This document shows, piece after piece, positions 22,793 through 35,989 of a stretch of DNA of 64,000 nucleotides. The notes under the pieces are model-generated. The model was not told the origin of the DNA. It did not search any database and was given only the letters and a program-made list of their open reading frames with translations. Position 1 is the first letter of the stretch; each line of letters opens with the position of its first letter. The stretch is from NCBI GenBank assembly GCA_021464415.1, contig CM038470.1, positions 36,574,099 to 36,638,098 on the forward strand. Direction: 5' to 3'. The DNA comes from Lonicera japonica. Lineage: Eukaryota > Streptophyta > Magnoliopsida > Dipsacales > Caprifoliaceae. The position numbers and the translations under genes were made by a program.

Positions 22793-25700
22793 TTAGGTTT
22801 TCGAGCTAACGGCAAGAGGGGATTGTTTCCAGTAAATCACACCATTTTCTCTCCTCCCTCTAATGGTAGAAACGGCATTTCTACCGGTTTTTGGTGACAC
22901 CGGCCAATACCCTAGAGTGACTGCCATGTCCCTGAGCTGTTGAAGGCCTTCAAGTGTTTCGATAATCGCTGGCATTTTAGGCCTATCTTTCGGGTTCAAA
23001 CTGACGCACTGGAGTGCCAAAAGCGCCATTTCCTTTGATCCTTTGACGGAGTATTGGCCAGCAAGTCTATTGTCCATGATGCAGCGCAACCTTCGGCTAC
23101 TAGTCAAGTAAGGCTTGGCCCAATCGACAAGGTTTTGGTCGCTCTTCGCTCTTGTTTTATCCATTGCCCTCCTCCCGGTTAAGAGTTCTAGTAGAACTAC
23201 TCCGAAGCTATAAATGTCGCTTTTGGTGGTTAAATGCCCTGTGCGCATAACATAAATATAGCGCATTAGAAACAAATATTGTCTTGGCTATGAACAAGTC
23301 TTCATCTAGCTAGCTAGATGGGAATTTTTCAAAATAATTTACACAAAACAAGTTATTTTGCTCTACACTAGCCAAATTCCAACCAAATTGGAAATATAAT
23401 TGTTTCCATTAGCTCAAAATTAATTTTCTACCTCCACATGGGAGTTTAAAAGGTCGATTCAATTCCTTTAAAGTGAGTTAAATCCTTTCGGGTTAAAGTA
23501 AGTTAGACTATTAATTTTAGTTTGTCATATTTTGAATCGTCGCCGGTATTTTCCCCTAGTGAGAACTCTGTACTAAATAGAAGCTAATCTAAACCGTTCA
23601 ATTTAAAATTGATCGTCCAATTGCCTACATTACTTTTAATAATTTTCAACAAAGTGAAATAAGGTAATCTTAAAATGTAGTTATAAATTATCTCACAATC
23701 TAATAATAAAAATAAATAAATAAATTGTACCTGTGCTAACATATTCAGGGGCAGCATAGCCATAGGTGCCCATAACTCGAGTAGTGACATGGGTGTTTGA
23801 TCCTTCAGGCCCCATTGTTGCAAGTCCAAAATCAGACAACTTTGCATTAAAATCCTAACATACATAAAAAGAATTGCAGTAAATTACATTATTATAAAAC
23901 TAATACTATATATTTTTAATAATTTTATTTTATTTGAACATTTTATCAAATTCATGATGAGGACGCGTACAGAATCTAGCAAGATATTCGATGTCTTGAA
24001 ATCGCGATATATCACAGGCTTTTCGGCACCGTGCAAGAAAGCGAGGCCTTTGGCAGCACCAGTCGCAATCTTCAATCTAGTACCCCACGGTAAAGAAGTT
24101 GAGATCCCTGCAATTCAATTCTCAAACTGTTTAATTAGTGACGAAATATAAAATAGTTATTTTGTTGTAGTAAACTAGAAATATTCGCACAACTAATTAG
24201 CGCTAATCAATTTAGGCCGCCTAATATACATGTAGAACTAACATTGCAATAATAACAATCCTTAGGGAAAATATCACGCCGAAACATAATCTTCTGTGAA
24301 GAGTTGTATCGTGCATATATATAGTTCGAGTTTTAGTTTGTTCATGTTATCCTAAAATGGTAAATTCACACTAGAAGTCTCTTATAAATTCGTGTCACGG
24401 GATTAAATAATTAATTTATGAATCTCAAACTTTTCATGTGGAATTACTATTTTGGATCCCCGAAATGAACTAAAACTCGAATCAAACAGACGCTAAGAAT
24501 TAAAAGAAAGGTGAAATTTAGAAATAAATACTTACTCTTAAATAAATGATTTTCAAGGCTGCCCCTAGGCATGAATTCATACACAAGAAGGCGCTCTTCA
24601 TCCTCGCAGCAATATCCTATCAATTTCACCAAATTTGGGTGCCTTAGCTGCCCCAGAAATACTACCTCTGCCTTAAAAGTTCAAACCCAAATAATCAAAT
24701 TAGAAATACTAATCAACATTGACTAGCTCATAATATCATACAACTGGTGAGACTCGAACTTATTTTAATTTCCAACAAAATTTTTTACGTACCACTAAAC
24801 TAACTGACTCATTCAGTTACGAAAAAAAAGGAACTTCTCTACATAATCTTTCCTGCATTAGTGACTTGTCACTATATCTTGTAATTTTAATTGCGAGTAA
24901 AATAAAAATTACAGTACCATGATCCTCAACTAGTAGTAGGTAAGTTTCCACCTATCTTCAAGGAGATGGGTTCGAGTCCCACAAGAGAGGAAGTGTGAAA
25001 ATACAATTGATCCTCAAGCGACTTTGGAATTGTTTAGTACGTGGTTATAAACCATATATATGAGTTGTATTATAGTTCCACTTAATTTGTTAGTGACTTT
25101 TCTCCCTCCGCAAAGTAGCCTAGTATTATTGCTTGTACTAATAATTACTACTTTAATTATATTATTTTTAACATCAATGATATGTGGGATGGACGGTTGG
25201 GGTTTAAATTTGGGTATATATGATCTTAAGTGGGCCCAATATGATCTTAATTATGTTTTGTCCAAACCCAAATTTCCGAATACTAACAAATGTCGATTCG
25301 AAAGATAATACTTTCTCACCTTCATTAGTCAACATTAATTGATTATTTAAAGTTTTGTTTCCTTTGAAACATCTTTAAGGAATATTTAAACTGAAGAAAG
25401 CATGTAGACCAAAAAAAAATCAAAAAAATTGAAGAAAGTAAAAATTCAAAACGAAATTGACTAAAGTACTTTAATTAAACATTCATTTTAACATAATGAA
25501 TAGCTAAAGTTATAAACTATTTCTTAATTATAAGAATCGATTAACTAATTATATCTTAATTAAAAAGAGAATGAAACTGTCAATTTAATAAATCTAGAAA
25601 AACACGGTTAATTTAAAATAAAAAAACCTTAAAAATAACTTCACTTTTTACAAAAGTAGTGTATGGTTATACCAAACTATATATCTTCCAAGCCTCCTAG

Positions 25701-26516
25701 TTATTTGAAGAACACAATTTTCTAGATAAATTTTGAAAAGAAGAAAAAAAAATATAGTTGCTTAGTTTAGGGTAAGAGTCCGTTTTAATTTTTGTTTATC
25801 TTTTAAGAGAGATTAATTTTAACATAATCAATAATTAAAAATAAAAACTGTGCACTATCAAGATAATAGTTCTAGTGCACTAATTACGTAAGGAAAAATA
25901 TATTCTTAATTTAGAACATACCGAAAATGGACAGTATACTCATTTTGGAACATACTAAAGGACTTTGGCCTAAATCTAGAGGTTTTAGTTTCGAGTCTCT
26001 CCAGCATAATTTGCGGCTTTTATTCCTTTCTCCTTATTTAAGAGTGTAAGTTGCGGAAAGAGAGACTAAAAAAAAAAAAAAAAAACTTACGAGCCATTCA
26101 CGATGCCCTTGCAACCCTTCAATATCAAGAAGCTTAACAGCAACAGCTTGAGCCTTCAACCCTTGCCTTAAATTCTCATCAACATACCCTTTATGCACTG
26201 TCCCAAACCCACCTTCCCCAAGCAAGTAATTGCTCGAAAAACCCTGCGTAATGCTCCTCAATTCGCTCAATTGAAAATCGAACAATTCCGACCCAAAAGA
26301 CTGGGCGAGATCCTCGTTTAAGCGCATGGAAGATGAACGGCTGAGATCAGAGAACGAGATCCGGCGAAAGGAGGGGAGTGGAGCTACCTCCTTGGAGAAG
26401 TCGGACCGGGAAGTCCGGCAACGGCTAAGGTTGCCGAAGATGCTGTGGTCCTCGGCCGAGCAACAGTTGGCTGTGAAGGGCCTCCATGGCTTGGAGTTTG
26501 AGTTTGAGTCTTTCAT
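22793..26516 (-). CDS. RLCK-VII protein kinase, RIPK/PBL14-15-like
   Basis: Cytoplasmic receptor-like Ser/Thr kinase. RLCK-VII members relay signals from surface immune and developmental receptors at the plasma membrane. Five exons on the minus strand, all with GT-AG borders and matching phases: 26516-26091, 24671-24536, 24107-23971, 23854-23731 and 23238-22793. They join into 422 codons without a break. Residues 11-14 are WRPF and C18/C19 are possible palmitoylation sites; there is no Gly2, so no N-myristoylation. The kinase domain spans about 94-370: Gly-loop GEGGFG 100-105, Lys128 in VAVK, catalytic YRDFKTSN 221-228 with Asp223 (an RD kinase), DFG 241-243, activation loop THVTTRV 254-260 and AAPEY 267-271. 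The basic C-terminal tail after about 375 is poorly conserved. There is no signal peptide or membrane span. Family assignment is firm; the exact orthologue is not. Confidence 0.93.
24917..25010 (+). repeat. tRNA-derived SINE-like head in kinase intron 1
   Basis: An A-box-like stretch (ctcaactagtagtaggt) is followed about 35 bases later by a good pol III B box (ggttcgagtcc at about 24969). No folded tRNA with a 7-bp acceptor stem is evident, so this is a SINE head or tRNA pseudogene rather than a tRNA gene. It lies in the 1419-bp first intron of the kinase, antisense to the gene. Confidence 0.45.
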
Positions 26517-26607
26517 AATTGTATGGTAAGTGAAAGGGAGTTTAGGTTTTGAGGGGGAATATATTGGGTGGTACTAACCAAGTGATTACCTAAGCAACAA
26601 GCTTTCT

Positions 26608-26617
26608 TATCTATAAA
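26608..26617 (-). promoter_or_regulatory. Possible TATA box of the kinase gene
   Basis: On the minus strand this reads TTTATAGATA, about 95 bases upstream of the kinase ATG at 26516. Position and sequence are plausible for a TATA element, but no transcript data support it. Confidence 0.3.
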
Positions 26618-28176
26618 GGTCGGTTAAAGAGAGATAGAAATGTGAATAAAATAATAGCCAAAAAAATTTTTGGGGACAAGTTTAATACTATTGTCCATTT
26701 TTATAAATTAATTTCAAAAATTTAGTATTAATATTATTTTTGTTCAAAATTAGGGCAAAAAAATTAATACTACTAGTAAGTTTTAAAAATTAAAAGAAGA
26801 AAATTTAATTAATATACATGTAATTTTTAAAAATAATTATTGGGTAGAAAAATAAATCAATGATACAAATCGGGCTAATGGTTTGTTTAAAATTATCTAT
26901 ATTCTTGTGTCCAAGTGCAATCCGAACGTTACTTCATAAATCTAACTATCCAAATTAAATAAAAAAAACTTTATATATATATATTAAAAAATTGTTTAAT
27001 GGTAAAGAAGTACAATAACGTTAACACATACATATTATTTCCCTTTTTGCCGGTTCTCAAATATTGCTACTAGCATATATCTTACATTTTTTTCCTTCGT
27101 ATAATCAAAATGAAGCTTGACCTTGTATATACATAAATTATAACACGATATAATTATAATTGTCTTAAATATTTCCTTGCATTAGTGAAAGTATATATTC
27201 TCGTAATTTACTAAGAGTTTTAACTCAAGTAACATTTATTTTCACTTTTCGTTTGGGTGGTTGTGAGTTTGCCCCTCCTTGTAAGATTCGCAGTGTTTAC
27301 AAGATAAAAATAAATTAAAAACTGCCTAATTAAAATTTTTAGATGGGAGGGATCTTGTGAATGCCTCTTTTATAAATTTTTGGCCAACGCAAGGAAGTGC
27401 ATTATTGTTTTTATTACACAAATTTTATGAAACATTATATTCCTTTTATCACATTATTGATTCAAGGTTAAAATTTTGTTTTAATTAGAAAATATTGAGA
27501 CTATAAATCCCAAGTTAAAATATCGAAATATCGTCAAATAGGATATAAGATATATTGAGAAATATTCCCAATTAATTGGTAAGTTGAGTTTTTTGAACTC
27601 TAACATATGTCGTATCAGATTGTGGGTTATTACACATGCGTAAGCCCTAACAATTATACAAACTCTACGTCACTCAATATAATCATTATATATATTCGCC
27701 TCAAATTTAAATTATACGTAAGGAAGCAAATTAAAACTATAAATTCTACATCAAACAATCAAAACTTCACCAATTAGTTTTGGATTTAGATCTTCTGAAG
27801 GGGTTGGGTTGCTCTTCTTTGTTTAGTTTGCTTTAGTTAGGCAATAAACTCTTTAACTGCTCCAACCACTCTACTAAATAGAGGGGGTGTTTGTTCTAAT
27901 CTTTCATTGGTGCATTGGTTTTTGTTTCTTGATTTGTCTGATAGTTCATGTCTTCGTGCAAAAGCACAGAGTACTACTTGGGCCAAACGTCACCTTGGGT
28001 GGGCCATTCATTCGAAAAACAGACATTTTTTAAGGAGTAAGGACATCCTCCTATATATATATGTCTTCAATTATCCTATCTTCTTTTCAAAACCATGAAA
28101 ATATCTCATCATGGTAAATATATTTTATTCTTACTTACGTTAAAATTATTGTGTTTCTATACTTCAAATATTCTAT

Positions 28177-28277
28177 AAAAACTTAATTCACAAACATGCT
28201 TTAGATTGACTTGGGTAAAGTGATGCAATGTGTAAATCAACACATCAGTGTCAAGTGTGTTTGTGAATTAAGTTTTT
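28177..28277. repeat. Perfect 20-bp inverted repeat, 61-nt loop
   Basis: The arms at 28177-28196 (aaaaacttaattcacaaaca) and 28258-28277 are exact reverse complements. The loop does not pair well, so a miRNA precursor is unlikely; a small foldback element is the simpler reading. Confidence 0.75.
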
Positions 28278-29024
28278 GTTAAAAAATAAAATTATATGTT
28301 TAATTAGGATCTCTATATATTCTAAAGTAATTAATAGTAGAACTTCTAATTTGCCACCTTGGGGTGGCAAATATTGTCATTCTCCTACTCAGTGTTTGGA
28401 TTCGAGCTCTTTCAAAAGTGTTTGGTAATACTAAAATTGATACTACTTGTACAATTGTGAGAATCGTAGTCGGGATGACACGAGTGAATTGAAAAAAAAA
28501 ACATAATTGAACTTTAAAAATATTTTCTAGAGATATTCATCTACCTGGAGAGACATATAAGATATCCGGACATAGAACATAAAGCGTGTCAAGTATTGGC
28601 TCAATATTTTTTGACAGATCATTGAGTGACAACTTTGTGTCACACATTTATTATAAAAGAAGTTTATGGATTTCATTTGCGTCCAAGAACTTGTCTTACT
28701 TTCACTAAGAAAGCTAAACATGCATTCATCAACTAGACCACATATTTATCATTTTTATTAAAAAAAAATTGCAAATTAAATAGATACAAAACCAAACACC
28801 ATATATATTTACGAGTTAAACTATTGCGTATATAAAAGGATAGATGTACATCACAAGTTAAAACAAATACATATTTTACTTGGCCTAAGTCCATGAATTT
28901 AGTTGTTAGTTGCGTACCAAATGCAGCGTATTAGCAAAAGGCCCCACACCTGGTCCCAACAGAGAATTTCTTTGGTACTTTATTTTATGAATGCATCAAT
29001 CAATTAAGTTAAAGGTCATATTAA

Positions 29025-29170
29025 CTCAAGGGTTTGGTTACGTGGTAAGAATATGTGTTTATATGAGGTAAGTCTCATGTTCGATCGAGTTCTCCGTCTC
29101 ATCCCTCTTCCTCTAGAAATCGATCAACGAGTATTTTAGTGATGTATCGATGTATCAAAAAAATAATAAC
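29025..29170 (+). repeat. SINE-like element with A-rich tail
   Basis: It begins with a tRNA-like A box (ggttacgtggtaagaat), has a B-box-like catgttcgatc about 45 bases on, and ends atcaaaaaaataataa. Layout and tail match the unit at 60608-60780. Target duplication is not resolved. Confidence 0.5.
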
Positions 29171-30009
29171 CGTCATCAACATGTGAAGTAGGTAGGTCGA
29201 AAAATAGAAAACACGATTCAAGGGCATCTCAAGAAAGAGACAGGTGCGAGTATGATGCAAATATGCAATTTAAATTATTGAGATCCTCTCGAACCCAAGA
29301 TTTAGATTTGAGTTTGACACCAACACTTGATTAAGAATACATTACTTTCAAATTAATCAACAATCGAGAACAAAAATCATTTTGTTATATGAAATTTAAT
29401 AGATTGAGTGTCTTGTAAAGAAAACTAATTATGTGCTTGGTTAATTTAAAAAATGATGAAAATCAACCTTCTACTTTTAGTTGTACAAGATTTGCAAAAA
29501 AGAATATAAAATGTGACGTAAAAGTAAATCACAATCCTTTCACTTTAAAAGACCGATCAATAGTGTATTATTCGTGCAGGCCGGTACTCATATTATCAAA
29601 ACAATATTCTGTATTAGATTATAATACAATTTTAAAAAATTATATTGTATGATTATAAACTTATACGTTACTTTAACAATAAATATAATTATTTTGCCAA
29701 TACTACAGCCCTATTCATGTATTGAGGGACCCACGTAAGATTGGCATGTATTCTTTATGAGAAGCCATAGATGGATAACTTGGCTCACAGCATCAGAGTG
29801 AACTTGTATGTGAAGATTATGTGGGAGTAGTTGAAAGAGTGAGGTGATGGGTGACATACTGATTCCAACCAATTAGTAGGACTGATATTTAATTATTTAT
29901 AAAAATTTGCAGCCCTTTTTCCTGCTCCACTTCAACAACCAACCTTGGATGCTGTAATTATAATATTCCCTTGTTTTCAAAGTAACAAGTACAATATCTA
30001 TTGTGGTTT

Positions 30010-30341
30010 GTTTAATTCCTGATAATTTGTGTTATATTTGATACAACTAAAGAAAATTGTAAGAAACATAATTAATTTGTGTAATAAATTAAAAAATAAG
30101 ATGAGACATACAGTAAGATTAACAAAAAAAATTTTGGTTTCTTTATGATTTTTTTTTTCTTTGGGGATGGTGAAGAAAATATTTTAACAAAAAAAATAAA
30201 TAAAAAATAACGAAGGCATCTATTCAAAAAGATGAGCACAAGATGAAAAACATTTCACCAGATGACTCAATTTATTTTCTAACTTCTCATGCAAATTAGT
30301 GGTTTTTTGTATCATTTTCCTAGTTACTATTAGACGGAGCC
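30010..30341. mobile_element. hAT-type MITE, degraded left end
   Basis: The right end (agttactattagacggagcc) and interior (gaaggcatctattcaaaaagatgagcac, cttctcatgcaaatt) match the family at 18224-18527. The left TIR has decayed beyond certainty. Confidence 0.5.
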
Positions 30342-30344
30342 TTA

Positions 30345-30920
30345 ACCCTTTTTTTTCCCTAATAAATTAAAATTTTGGGATTGTTGATTCTTAAAATAGT
30401 ATTAGATTGTGGTTGTCTATGAAATCTAAGGCTGAAGTTTTGGTACTTTCATCCCCTATTTATTAATTTATTAATTTGCTTTTCGCACCCTGATTATGTT
30501 CTTGTCTGCTTTCCTTGTAATGGTCTTTTTTCTAATAATTTAAGTTTTTAGGAGAGATAGTTTTTTTTTTAAAAAAAAATTCCTTCAAGAGATGCCATAA
30601 ATTATCTTATATTTTTTATTGAGATACAATGAAACGCACCAAATATTTGAATAAAAAATTATATTTTTAATCATTAATATGATTGCATTAATATTAATAT
30701 GTTCTAGAACAAGTATAAAATAGGTAATACAAAGTACCACTAATATCTTTCTTATCTAATTAAGAATGTAGTAGTGATTTTATCCGTACATGTCACTTTG
30801 TCCTCTAAAGGATTATCATTCTTTGCCCCTCTCCACCTTTTGCTCAAAGTGTTGAATTGAACCACCTCCCCAATGAATAAAGAAAGACAGTCGGTGAGGG
30901 ACTGAGGGCACACCTCTTTC
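30345..30920. other. Intergenic stretch without a gene
   Basis: AT-rich spacer; no supported feature seen. Confidence 0.6.
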
Positions 30921-31191
30921 TAGGGGATGATATTTTCATCCCACAAAATATTTAGTTTCACTCTTACTTTTATCCGGTTATTTAGAATCGAGTAAAATGT
31001 CTGTTATTTAGTTCTTGATGATCGAGTATAAGTTTTGCAATGCCTTACTAAGTCTCTAAATATCGAGTGTACAGACTCTTACTTAACCCTTATATAAGAA
31101 CCGAATAAGAGGCACTTTACTCGATTCTCAGTATCAGAATGAAAGTGGGAGTTGAACCAAATGTTTTGTGGGGTGGAAATATCCGAACCCC
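30921..31191. mobile_element. MITE with ~30-bp TIRs
   Basis: Left GGGGATGATATTTTCATCCC and right GGTGGAAATATCCGAACCCC are inverted relatives, continuing into cacaaaatattt / aaatgttttgtg and then cactcttactt / gaaagtgggag. The interior motif gatcgagtataag is shared with the insertion at 12385-12590. A C homopolymer (31194-31213) follows. Confidence 0.65.
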
Positions 31192-31214
31192 TTCCCCCCC
31201 CCCCCCCCCCCCCT

Positions 31215-32396
31215 CTTCTTCTGTGAGAGCATATCTAAATAAATGACAAATAACTTTTACAATTTTCTTTGGTTTATGGGTGGCATTATTTTTTCCAATG
31301 CAATTATCTATATTGTTAGTGTAACGAAGAAAGTTACAAGCATATAGGAAAAAAATTCAAAACAGTACTCTAATCTAACAAATAAAATATTGTTTTAACA
31401 ATATGAATACCGTTGTTTATTAGTAAAGACACAAAAAAAATGAAAAGGAAAAGAAATGAAGGTTGAATTAATAATGTAGCACGAAGCCAACGACCTTATA
31501 TCCAATTGACATACATCTTTTGCTCCTAAGGAGGGATGTGTGGGTTTGATACACGTGGATGTAGTATTGATTCTTTATTGATAGTGGCGGTTTGCAATGA
31601 AGAATTGTTTGAGTGCTTGAAGGCCCTCCTTCCCCCCTCTCCCGTAGAAGTAGGATATAGCTCGTATGCTTTCGTTGTCACGTAAAGTTCTGTTCTACTT
31701 AATTCTTTTAGGGATGAAATATTAGCCCCTATAATTTTATCTTCCAAAAAATGGACGGCTCCATTTGATAAAATTAGAAAATAATTGAAAACATTACTAA
31801 TTATAATGTGAAGTTAGAAAAATAAATGAGTAGTGTGCTTAACGTTCGAAAATAATGGCCACATAATTTTAATCTATGGAAGGCCTAAAAACTTAAAGAA
31901 TATCTCACCAAATTATCCGTCTTATTTCTTCTAAATTGAACTCTTAATTTAAAAGAAATTATTTATTTTTAATTTTTTGGACATATTGAAAATATGTAAG
32001 ACTGTATTTTATAAGATCATAGAATTTAAACGGGTTAGGGATCTTAATTTTTGAAAAATTTAAAAGTTTGACTATAGCCCAGTCCAAAAAATAACTATGT
32101 ATGTTTAACCTAGTCTTTGAGCTCTAACCCACCAAACTGCCCACTTATCTAGAGCCCAGCCCACACCCCCTTCAACCCGCAGAGTGTTTTCATTTTTCAT
32201 TTTTTAGTACAAGCGATAAGTACATCAGCGTGGTTCTTGAAGGAAAAATGAGGTGATAATTAAACCTTAATTATCCGTGTGAATTACACACTTTTATCAC
32301 TTAGGTTAAAGAAGTAAATTTATTCTTAACCTAACAATATCACAGACAAAAGCAATAAATAAAAAATAATATAGGAAATTAACCTAATCTAACACA

Positions 32397-32442
<46 letters not shown>

Positions 32443-35400
32443 AGTAGACATAGGTGGCTCTATCATAAAGTAAATTAGGCAATTGCCTAAAGCCCCAATA
32501 TAAAAAAAGATCTCCATTTTAGATAATAAAAGGCCATTTTTATAATAATTCAAGACAAAAAAAGAAAAAAAAAAGTTTTAATGATAGTTTTATATATACA
32601 AGAGTTAACTTGTTCAAACTTAACTTTTTTTTTCATATTTATATATTACATCTTGCAAAACTAAAGTTTGATAAATACTTTGAGAACTCATTTTAACTTT
32701 ATTGCTAGGACCCAAATTCTCTTGGATCGCCTCTGCACGAAGATATACATTAGGTATTCTTTTGAGATTTTATTAGTTCCTGCAACTCAAAAGAGGAATT
32801 TTAAATGAAAAGTTTAGATCTCTTTAATTTATAATTTAATCTGTTGACATGAATTATAAGAAATTTCTAGTTTAAATTTACTAATTTAAAATTTTCAAGA
32901 ACAAAGTAAAATACGAACCAACCGAAAACTGAATATTATATCTCTCTTGATAGGTGTATATGTATATAGAGATTAGAAGTATATAATATGGGTGTTGTTA
33001 ATTCAATAAAAGTGCTCTATTTTTTTCATTTTTTTTATATTTGGGATGTTTTTTCTGATTTATTTTGTAGTGCTAGATTATATTGTTAGATTGCCAAAAG
33101 CTTTATCCTATAAAAAATATTTATACGTTTCTTTATGCATTTCTTCATATACATTGAATCTTTTCTTTAATATAAAGGCTGATTAGATTATAAGAAATTA
33201 CTTTATTTAAGCGAAAATCACATATATGCGGGCGAGTTATTTTATTATTTTTTCCTTTTAATTTATGAAGTGTACAAATATTATTTGTAACACTAAATTT
33301 TATCTATAAATAATTAAAATTAAATATTCTTGTCCATCATTTTGAGAAGTTCAATTATTACTTATTTTGTTATTTTCCATTTTAAGTAGATGAAAGGTTC
33401 CTACACTAAAATCTTATTTGTATTCAGCCTTCATTTTGAAAGGTTCCTACTTACTGAATGATTATATATAATTTTCAGTGGTAATAAATTATATAATTTT
33501 TTATTTCTGTGATTGAAATTTCATCAAAAATCAGAAACAATAGATCTACTTTTTGGAAAAGTCCATCTTTTAAATTTTTTTTTCTTACACAACCTTTTGA
33601 TCTAATATTACGTGTGAGGGGGTAAAACATTGAAAAAAAATTACTTTCTTTTAATGTGATGCGTAACAGAGCCGATCTTGAGAATGTGCAAGATGGGCAA
33701 GTGCACAAAACTCTTGTTGTAATAAATGCTATTATGGATTTATGTAAGAGGCCCAATATTGTAAACATTTAATCAGTATAAAGCCCAAAAGCATTCTCCA
33801 TATGAGAAAAAGACTTTTTATTTTGACTTTTACGCGGAGCGATATAAATCTCGTTAGCAAAATATTCACTCAAATTAAAAAAGTTGTTCGCACTACCAAC
33901 AGCCTTAAAGAAAAGATTATTTATATATATATATGCAGTCTTTTTAAAGATTTCAAAAGCTTAAAAAGAAAATTATCTTAACTACAAGTAAAGATATTGC
34001 AAATATAATGACATATTTCAAATACAAATTTGTCCTGATTGAATTTCTTTGTGATAAACGAGATTTTCAGTCTTTGCCACAGTTAAAAAGAGCGACAAGT
34101 TAAAGATTAGAAACCTCCAATTGTCACAGTCTTAGCGTGGGATAATTATATGCATTGAATTCAAAACCTCTAAAATCACAGCTAAAATAACCTTAGAAAT
34201 CGCGATTATATTAGTTGTCATGATCCAAAACAGTGGCTGATGTAGTGCTCATGAATTTTACTTGAAGCAAATACCTCTCAAATAAGACTTGAAGCAAATG
34301 CCTCTCAAATAGGTCCTTCGAGTGGCACATGACAAATTTCGGTCTAACAGTCTATTTGCACGGAATGGGGAAAATTCCTTTTTTTCGCTCTACCTAGGTG
34401 GAGCAATCCGAACTCTCGACAGAATATAAAAGAGGACCACATGCCCGAGATGCTAACGGGGTAGGAATCGAAGTGGGATGTAACCATTTCAATAGTTGAG
34501 CGAGTTATATGGAACTGCATAGGGTAAGCATAGGGTTGAATGACATATTTTTAATTATGTCAATAGTTGAATGGCCAATTATAATATTTACCCAAAGAAA
34601 TAACAATCCAATTTCCGAGATGTTCATTTTTTTTTAAAGCCGAGGATGTTCAATTTAACAATAGAGGAACAAATAGAGTATTATTCCTACTACACATTTA
34701 AGTCCCAAAAAAAATATTAATTTAATTGTATGATGAAAAAATAATCTCACTTCTATTTTATTGAACCTCTTTTTGTCTATGAAAACATTCAAAAGCTTAA
34801 AGCAAGAAAGAGCAAAAGAATAAGCGAAGAACAATAAAAAGATAAAATATTTATAGGTCCAAGTGGGTAGTCTAGTTAGGAAAGGCGCACACCGAAATTT
34901 GGGAAGGGGTTCAAGTTACACTAAGAAAGGAGAGGGGATGGATTTTTGTTATTGTAGTAAAACGGGAGAGAGTTAGACATCCAATTTATTTATTTTTTAA
35001 AAAAAAGGGAAAAATATTTATAGACATGTAAAATTTATAGTGTAGCACAATAACTTCAAATAAAACAATTCAGGTTTTATTGCAAATTTAGAGAAAAAAT
35101 TAGAGAACCAGTTGAGTTTATGATAATATAACAAAAGAGATTCAGTAACTTGCTGAAATTTTCTGTACTTTCTTCCTTATTTCTCATGAAATATTTTTCT
35201 TGCCCACCTATTAAAAAAAATTAATTCCATGAAATTCCAATTAATTAATAACGATCAAATTATTTATTTATTTATTTTAGGAGATAAACCGGAAGAACAA
35301 AAATAAAAATAACCAATAGCTTCCAGAGGAAAATTAGAAGCTAACCAATGAGGAACCACACCCAGTTTCTTCTCTAAAGCTATCCAATGAGCCGTACGAT

Positions 35401-35560
35401 TTTAACTTATCATAAAAAATAATTATTTAACCAATCAATTTATAAACATAGTAATAATTATATTTTAATTACCAAATAATCGTACCGGATGCTTTACAAC
35501 CCACCAATACATCTTGTACGAAGAACCGGCAAATGAAATTATAAGATTAGAAGATTGAAA
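31215..35560. other. Long intergenic stretch without a gene
   Basis: No supported coding region. It holds a (CA)n(TC)n microsatellite at 32391-32440, possible single hAT ends at about 32456 (taggtggctctatc), 32738 (gatcgcctctg) and 33669 (cagagccgatcttg) that I could not pair into elements, and a 27-bp tandem duplication (acttgaagcaaatNcctctc) at 34260-34313. The rest is AT-rich spacer. The 35300-35560 segment lies downstream of the 110-residue gene. Confidence 0.6.
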
Positions 35561-35576
35561 AAGAAAAAAAAAACCA

Positions 35577-35909
35577 TTACTTTTTGATGGAATCATGATC
35601 ATCATCATCACTTAAAACAATATTCTTGATTGAAGAAGCATCCATTCTTGCAGATTGTTGCTTTACCCAATTGACAACTTTTTCAGCCTGTTTATTAATC
35701 CTCTGTTCTTCCTGTATAGCCATCTTCAATCTTCTCTCTTGTTCTTCTACTGAAAAAGTACTCATGTCTGATAAAATTGTCTCCTCATTTTGTCCCTTGA
35801 TTTTGTCTTTGGATTCAGATCTTTGAAGATTAGTACTCTTATTTTTTTCTTTGTTCGAAGATGAAGACCAAAAGCAACAGCCTTTAGTTGGTGGAGATTG
35901 TGATTTCAT
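35577..35909 (-). CDS. Small CFW-motif acidic-tail protein, 110 aa
   Basis: Intronless, function unknown. The product opens with a basic, Ser-rich segment holding SPPTKGCCFWSSS (residues 5-17). A Glu/Lys/Gln-rich segment at about 51-85, likely a coiled coil (STFSVEEQERRLKMAIQEEQ...), follows, and the tail is acidic, with LSDDDDHDS near 99-107. These parts line up in order with residues ~206-304 of the protein at 54267-55181 (SPPQRIGCFWCSP, LSTFSSREQQK, ELTDDDDSSK). Conservation of three separated motifs in one frame supports a real gene. A TATA-like site lies ~60 bases upstream. No signal peptide, membrane segment or known catalytic motif is seen. It could be a truncated paralogue or a naturally short family member. 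Confidence 0.75.
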   Translation of the reverse strand: MKSQSPPTKGCCFWSSSSNKEKNKSTNLQRSESKDKIKGQNEETILSDMSTFSVEEQERRLKMAIQEEQRINKQAEKVVNWVKQQSARMDASSIKNIVLSDDDDHDSIKK

Positions 35910-35966
35910 ATTGAATTAGATGGAGAAGAAATAAGAATGAATGACTATTCAGGGGAGCACAAGATT

Positions 35967-35977
35967 TTAATATATAG
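35967..35977 (-). promoter_or_regulatory. Likely TATA box of the 110-aa gene
   Basis: On the minus strand this reads CTATATATTAA, about 60 bases upstream of the ATG at 35909. That spacing fits a TATA element with a start site near 35940. Confidence 0.5.
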
Positions 35978-35989
35978 TCAAACAAGCCA

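Larger units (their letters stand above)
26620..30009. other. Intergenic stretch without a gene
   Basis: AT-rich spacer. Apart from a 20-bp inverted repeat (28177-28277), a short GC-rich hairpin at 28351-28370 (TTGCCACC / GGTGGCAA) and a SINE-like unit at 29025-29170, I see nothing that supports a gene. The open frames at 27907, 28527 and 29431 lack family features and codon structure. Confidence 0.65.

Noticed and set aside
24969..24979. tRNA gene in the kinase intron
   Set aside because: A good B box is present, but the acceptor stem, anticodon arm and A box do not form a tRNA.
28351..28370. Rho-independent terminator-like hairpin
   Set aside because: The genome is a plant nuclear genome and no T run follows.
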